A stretch of 64,000 bases of DNA from Flavobacterium lacus (GTDB taxonomy: Bacteria > Bacteroidota > Bacteroidia > Flavobacteriales > Flavobacteriaceae): the NCBI RefSeq assembly GCF_003268815.1, contig NZ_QLSV01000016.1:36425-100424 (forward strand), read 5' to 3'. The notes under the pieces were generated by a model. That model had not been told where the DNA came from and did no database searches. It saw only the letters and a program-made list of their open reading frames with translations. The position numbers and the translations under genes are program-made. This document shows, piece by piece, positions 60,001 through 64,000 of the stretch (positions within the stretch are counted from its first letter, which is position 1; every line of letters begins with the position of its first letter).

Positions 60001-60058
60001 AGCACGCATTCGCATGAGGGATAGTAGCGAATAACCCGTGCGCCACCGGCGGAACACG
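60001..60058 (+). repeat. dispersed-type hairpin repeat between tetR-like and aarF-like genes
   Basis: GCACGC-ATTCGC and GCGAAT-..-CCGTGC pair as two nested stems (60003-60041), followed by GCCACCGGCGGAACACGCC. The GTAGCGAATAACCCGT, GCCACCGGCGG wording resembles the intergenic repeats I recall from other Flavobacterium genomes. Only one copy is in this window. Confidence 0.5.
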
Positions 60059-60070
60059 CCAAAAAAATAA

Positions 60071-61384
60071 ATGAAAACATTAGACAAAATACCAACCAAT
60101 AAAATTGAACGTGCCGGACAATTGGTGAAAACCGGTTTGAAAGTAGGAGGAAACTACATTGCCTATTACGGCGAAAAAGTGGTGAATCCCGGTTTGACAA
60201 AGGATAAATTGAACGAGAACAATGCAGAAGATATTTATGACGGACTAAAGAATCTGAAAGGAAGTGCATTGAAAGTGGCTCAAATGCTAAGCATGGAAAA
60301 AAATATCATGCCTAAAGCATATGTGGATAAGTTTTCCTTAGCTCAATTTTCGGTGCCACCGCTGAGTGCTCCGTTGGTGAGAAAGACATTTAAAAATTAT
60401 TTGGGAAAATATCCTGAACAACTGTATGATTCGTTTACGCCTGATTCTATAAATGCGGCCAGCATCGGACAGGTGCACAAAGCTGCAAAGGATGGGAAAA
60501 ATCTTGCTGTGAAAATTCAATATCCGGGCGTAGCGGAAAGTATTAGTTCAGACTTGGCAATTGTGAAACCTTTTGCAATTAAGATGTTCAACCTCCAAGG
60601 AAAAGACTCGGAGAAATATTTCAAGGAGGTTGAGCATAAATTATTGGAAGAAACAGATTATGAGTTAGAGTTGAAACAGGGGAAATTTATTGCAGAGGCG
60701 TGTAGCATGATACCTAACTTGCGATTTCCGATTTACTATGAAGAACTATCGTCGAAACGAATTTTAACGATGGATTGGATGGAAGGGGAACATTTATCGG
60801 AGTTTACGGCTCACAATGCAGATCGTGAAAAAGGTGATAAGTTGGGTCAGGCATTATGGGATTTTTATATGTATCAAATGCATTATTTAAAACAAGTGCA
60901 TGCCGATCCGCATCCGGGTAATTTTTTAATTGATGAGAAAGCGAATTTAATTGCGATTGATTTTGGTTGCATTAAACAAGTACCGGATGAATTTTATATC
61001 CCATACTTTGAATTGGCTCGTCCGGAAGTGATCAATAATCCAAAATTATTTAATGAAAAGTTATTTGAATTAGAAATATTGCGAACGGATGATTCACCCA
61101 AAGAAATTGAGTATTTCACCAACCTGTTTCATCAGTTATTGAGCTTGTTCACTAAACCGTTTCATGGTGATTTCTTCGATTTTTCAGATGAAGAATTTTT
61201 TGGAAGTATTGCTAAAATGGGTGAGGAGTTTTCAAAAGATACACAGTTGCGAAAAATGAATGGCAATAGAGGGTCAAAGCACTTTTTATACATTAACAGA
61301 ACATTCTTCGGTTTGTATACACTGTTGCACGATTTGAAAGCAAGAGTGGACACCAAATACTATGAAAAATACATTGCCAACTAA
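60071..61384 (+). CDS. AarF/UbiB (ABC1) atypical kinase
   Basis: A 437-residue protein with the ABC1 kinase-like fold: the Ala-rich loop SINAASIGQVHKA, VKIQYPGV with the ATP-site Lys, and the catalytic segments VHADPHPGNFLID and LIAIDFGCIKQ. In other bacteria UbiB proteins support quinone synthesis or lipid handling. In a menaquinone-only organism its role is not clear. It may be co-transcribed with the TetR-like gene, with a hairpin repeat in the 71-base spacer. Confidence 0.92.
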   Translation: MKTLDKIPTNKIERAGQLVKTGLKVGGNYIAYYGEKVVNPGLTKDKLNENNAEDIYDGLKNLKGSALKVAQMLSMEKNIMPKAYVDKFSLAQFSVPPLSAPLVRKTFKNYLGKYPEQLYDSFTPDSINAASIGQVHKAAKDGKNLAVKIQYPGVAESISSDLAIVKPFAIKMFNLQGKDSEKYFKEVEHKLLEETDYELELKQGKFIAEACSMIPNLRFPIYYEELSSKRILTMDWMEGEHLSEFTAHNADREKGDKLGQALWDFYMYQMHYLKQVHADPHPGNFLIDEKANLIAIDFGCIKQVPDEFYIPYFELARPEVINNPKLFNEKLFELEILRTDDSPKEIEYFTNLFHQLLSLFTKPFHGDFFDFSDEEFFGSIAKMGEEFSKDTQLRKMNGNRGSKHFLYINRTFFGLYTLLHDLKARVDTKYYEKYIAN

Positions 61385-61430
61385 ATTTTAGTTGTTTATA
61401 TAAGGTTTGTTTATTTATTGGTTAGGTTGA

Positions 61431-61475
61431 TAAGAGCGACACTCCACGTTTGAGTTATGTCGCTCTTATTCTTTA
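61431..61475 (+). terminator. terminator of the AarF/UbiB gene
   Basis: TAAGAGCGACA (61431) and TGTCGCTCTTA (61458) form an 11-bp stem with a 16-base loop and are followed by T-rich sequence. Confidence 0.85.
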
Positions 61476-61540
61476 TAGTAAGCATGAAAAGTTAAGTGTA
61501 TCATTTATAATATATATCATATTTGCAAATATAATTAAAT

Positions 61541-61573
61541 AAAAAAATGACTGGATTTTCACCCAGTCATTTT
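61541..61573 (-). terminator. terminator of the YadA-head-like gene
   Basis: AAAATGACTGG (61544) and CCAGTCATTTT (61563) form an 11-bp stem; the minus strand continues in T residues. Confidence 0.9.
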
Positions 61574-61605
61574 CTATCCGTCTAAAGCGATTTGAAATTG
61601 TATTT

Positions 61606-63498
61606 TTACCTTATTTGTTGTACTTCAAAAAAGGTCTTACCGATAAAGCCATTAATTACTACTCCTGGAATAAAATTTTTAACAAAAATTTCTACAGTAT
61701 TCCCTATCGCTAAATTAACTAGACAGTTAATGTTGCGTGATACCTCGCCCAAATTAGTGTGATTTCCGGACGTTTCCTGATATAAAACGCCATTTACAAA
61801 AACACCAATTGCATATTGTTGCAAATTGGTTTGATCATTAGTATGAAATCCTGCATTGATTTGATAAAAACCAGCTTTAGTGGCGGTAAATGTTCCACCT
61901 GCAAATTCTGAACTGGTATCAAAAACTTCTGTTGAAAAATTAATCTTTTCCCAAGTGCCCGGAGGAGCCGGGGCAGTTAAAACCTGATTTGAACCACCCA
62001 AATTAACCCTTACCATAGATAAAGTGTTTAGCGGATTTTGAACCCAAGTGCCGTTTCCAGCAGCATCGCTTTGCAAAATATAATTGGCCGTAGCTCCATT
62101 CGTCATTTGAAAAGTGGTAGTAGTGGTATTTCCAGCTACATTTACACTCGTACCATTGTCGGTTATAATTCCATCCACAAGGGTAGTGCCGTTCCATTTC
62201 GGTATTACATTGTTTGTAGCAGAGGATACTTGCGGATCAGTTTCAATTGTTGAGGGTGTTACCCAACTTGTTACCCCTGCACCATCTGTTCTTAAAATTT
62301 GATTTAATGTTCCTCGGGTGTTTGGTAACGAATAACCGTTTACACCAGCTGGGTTATTAACTTGTAGTGTCCCGTTTACTCTCAGTATATTGGTATCAAA
62401 CTCACCATAAATGAGAGCATTACTTGAATTAGCATTTGTATTTTCAATATACAATTTATTACTGCTACTTCCGGCTTCTGAGCTACCTGCTAAGTGACCT
62501 AAAAATACGTTGTCAGTTCCATTAGTAGTATTTGAACCAGCAGAAAAACCAAGGGCGGTGTTCCTTGTTGATGTGTTAGTAGCATTTCTTAAAGCATTCG
62601 AGCCTATGGCTACAGTCCATGTAATTGTTCCGGAACCGGTCATAGTATTATCTCCAACAGCCACATTATTCCTGGTAGCGTCAGAATTTAAACCAGACAT
62701 GGAATTGCTTCCAACAGCTGTATTAAATAGTGTTCGTGATGGCACCGATGTTAAAGCATTGTATCCCACCGCAGTATTGTTATTACCTCCATTTAAACTC
62801 GCAAGTGCACCACTACCAACAGCGGTGTTTAAAGCTCCTGTGTCTGCATTTGGTGTGTTTGTTGCTAAAGCATTAAACCCAAAAGCGGTATTGTTTGCAG
62901 AGGTGGTGTTTGCCGCTAGAGCATTAGTTCCAAAGGCAGTGTTATTCGCGGCTGTATTTGCTGCTAAAGCATTTACCCCAAAAGCAGTGCCATTCGTTGT
63001 GGCACCGGCTGTTAGAGCATTAACACCAAAAGATGTACTAGTGGCTGAAATTCTTCCTGCATGTGAATTATTTCTTCTAAATTGAAGATTTGCAGCTGTT
63101 GTTGTTCCGATAAAATTGGTTCCATCAACAATGCCTGTATTTCCAGTTGTTAACCATCCTGTTGAAGCTGGTAATACACCGGTGATAAAACGTTCCCATA
63201 TTGTACCATTCCAAAAATAAAATCCTGGTGTAACAAGCCCTTGTAATGCAAGAACGGGTAGAGGTAGTGCACTATTATTATTCGTGTTGTAAACTATCTC
63301 AGAATTTACTGGTGCCGTAAGTGGTGCTGGGAAATTTGTCCCACCCAGTGAAACCCTCGGAATTAATAGGCCATCAGTCGTTGATGTAATATCTAAAGCA
63401 CCTTGCGGTGTTGTTGTACCAATACCCACTTGTGCTTGAACACTATTCAAGCATAAAACAGCAGATATTGCAGCGAATACGATTTTAATTTTCTTCAT
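61606..63498 (-). CDS. secreted fibre-like protein with YadA-type head repeats and C1q-like C-terminal domain
   Basis: A 630-residue protein that starts MKKIKIVFAAISAVLCLNSV (signal peptide); an upstream extension to 63546 is not needed. Residues about 165-345 are head-type repeats of about 14-22 residues with the pattern 'NNTAFGxNALAANT' and 'NTAVGxxAL', as in YadA heads and phage or Bacteroidota fibre proteins. The last about 140 residues (VRVNLGGSNQVL; FTATKAGFYQINAGF; QQYAIGVFVNGVLYQ) form a C1q/TNF-like jelly roll. There is no T9SS domain and no autotransporter barrel. It is probably a trimeric surface fibre. Confidence 0.8.
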   Translation of the reverse strand: MKKIKIVFAAISAVLCLNSVQAQVGIGTTTPQGALDITSTTDGLLIPRVSLGGTNFPAPLTAPVNSEIVYNTNNNSALPLPVLALQGLVTPGFYFWNGTIWERFITGVLPASTGWLTTGNTGIVDGTNFIGTTTAANLQFRRNNSHAGRISATSTSFGVNALTAGATTNGTAFGVNALAANTAANNTAFGTNALAANTTSANNTAFGFNALATNTPNADTGALNTAVGSGALASLNGGNNNTAVGYNALTSVPSRTLFNTAVGSNSMSGLNSDATRNNVAVGDNTMTGSGTITWTVAIGSNALRNATNTSTRNTALGFSAGSNTTNGTDNVFLGHLAGSSEAGSSSNKLYIENTNANSSNALIYGEFDTNILRVNGTLQVNNPAGVNGYSLPNTRGTLNQILRTDGAGVTSWVTPSTIETDPQVSSATNNVIPKWNGTTLVDGIITDNGTSVNVAGNTTTTTFQMTNGATANYILQSDAAGNGTWVQNPLNTLSMVRVNLGGSNQVLTAPAPPGTWEKINFSTEVFDTSSEFAGGTFTATKAGFYQINAGFHTNDQTNLQQYAIGVFVNGVLYQETSGNHTNLGEVSRNINCLVNLAIGNTVEIFVKNFIPGVVINGFIGKTFFEVQQIR

Positions 63499-63564
63499 AA
63501 TATTTTTATTTCTCACTTTTGGTAACATTCTATCTTTTGCTTTCAAATAGACAAAGCTGCAAAT

Positions 63565-63600
63565 TAAAAAATACCTCTCTGAAAAAAGAGAGGTATATTT
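63565..63600 (-). terminator. terminator of the T9SS gene at the window's right end
   Basis: ATACCTCTCT (63571) and AGAGAGGTAT (63587) form a 10-bp stem with a 6-base loop; the minus strand runs on into a T-rich tract. Confidence 0.9.
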
Positions 63601-63622
63601 TTAATTAAACTTATTTTAGAAC

Positions 63623-64000
63623 TTAATTTTTCACCACTCGCACGGTTCTCGTTTCTTCACCTTGGGTTACAATCACGTTGTAAACTCCCGATGGATAACG
63701 ATCACCAAACTGGTAGTTGGTCGCATCTTGTGCTTTTACTTCTTTTACTTCCAATAGTCTTCCCGTCATGTCATACACGGTCAGGCTTACTGCTTCTGTG
63801 TTAGAAGTTCTCACATCTATAGCAAAACTGTTTGCAAATGGGTTTGGATAAGCAATCGCTTTGAACTCATTTACATTGGTTGCATCCATTCTTGAAACTG
63901 CATCCGGTCTTCCGGCTCCTGGAGTAATAATACTACATGATTTACCGTAAGGTCCCCAAACACCATTCAAACGTATCGCTACTCTAACAGTGTAAGTTGT
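63623..64000 (-). CDS. T9SS type A secreted protein (3' end only)
   Basis: The frame is open to the window edge; 125 codons are visible and the start lies beyond 64000. The upstream part (TTYTVRVAIRLNGVWGPYG) looks like the end of a fibronectin III-type repeat. The last about 75 residues (FKAIAYPNPFANSFAIDV.. to TRTVRVVKN) are a T9SS type A sorting domain. Its function depends on the missing N-terminal part. Confidence 0.85.
   Translation of the reverse strand, partial: TTYTVRVAIRLNGVWGPYGKSCSIITPGAGRPDAVSRMDATNVNEFKAIAYPNPFANSFAIDVRTSNTEAVSLTVYDMTGRLLEVKEVKAQDATNYQFGDRYPSGVYNVIVTQGEETRTVRVVKN

Noticed and set aside
62510..63085. A 191-codon plus-strand frame opposite the YadA-head-like gene
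   Set aside because: It is the antisense shadow of a regular repeat; its own product is a monotonous Ala/Val/Pro chain without family or promoter.
61606..63498. Phage tail fibre, implying a prophage
   Set aside because: The gene has a Sec signal peptide and no phage structural, lysis or integrase genes nearby.

Overview
The window looks like a chromosomal segment of a Flavobacteriaceae bacterium, most likely Flavobacterium or a close relative. The evidence is low GC, many TAnnTTTG -7 promoter boxes in place of E. coli-type promoters, several secreted proteins with type IX secretion (T9SS) sorting domains of type A and type B, menaquinone genes (menB, menA, menC), and families typical of Bacteroidota (TIGR03643/DUF2805, DUF4369, SbtA).

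Layout. 1-4.4 kb: housekeeping genes (3' part of a COG2509 FAD protein, idi, a QueD/PTPS-like gene, bcp, manA, a small conserved gene, tRNA-Thr with terminator). 4.4-11.3 kb: three T9SS type A secreted proteins. 11.3-18.6 kb: an accessory region. It holds an IS110-family element whose bridge RNA guides can be read against the element ends and target, a family of short dispersed hairpin repeats, a run of small minus-strand genes bounded by attC-like sites (integron-like cassettes without an integrase in view), fragments of a type IIG restriction-modification gene, an RDD gene with an early stop, and a 2 x 267 bp tandem duplication. 18.6-25 kb: a CvfB-like S1 protein, an outer-membrane-type protein, a secreted amidohydrolase and a serine hydrolase lipoprotein. 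25-31 kb: menB, two PH-domain membrane proteins, menA, an MBL-fold hydrolase and menC. 31-41 kb: small envelope proteins, an M23 peptidase, two giant T9SS type B proteins, a DUF4369 lipoprotein and a DUF819 transporter. 41.2-41.7 kb: a 94-bp tandem array. 41.8-49.5 kb: M61 peptidase, alpha/beta hydrolase, two TIGR03643 paralogues, sterol-desaturase-family enzyme, AlkB-like protein, aquaporin, DoxX-like protein and an EamA transporter. 49.8-54.1 kb: a LysR regulator divergent from a five-gene operon ending in a Sua5-type threonylcarbamoyl-AMP synthase and SbtA. 54-55.8 kb: DUF2721, two tiny membrane proteins and a toxin-antitoxin pair whose toxin is frameshifted. 55.9-64 kb: htpG, a lipocalin-like and an OmpA-like lipoprotein, a TetR-like regulator, an AarF/UbiB kinase, a YadA-head-like/C1q-like secreted protein, and the 3' end of another T9SS protein.

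The most notable points: (1) the IS110 bridge RNA, in which all four guides match the two element ends and the two target flanks, with a related uninterrupted target copy about 2.9 kb away; (2) the cassette array, where the start of each of two cassettes is the reverse complement of the first core of that cassette's own attC-like site; (3) the SbtA-Sua5 operon, which pairs a predicted bicarbonate importer with an enzyme that consumes bicarbonate. Functions come from recalled family motifs; no database search was possible.
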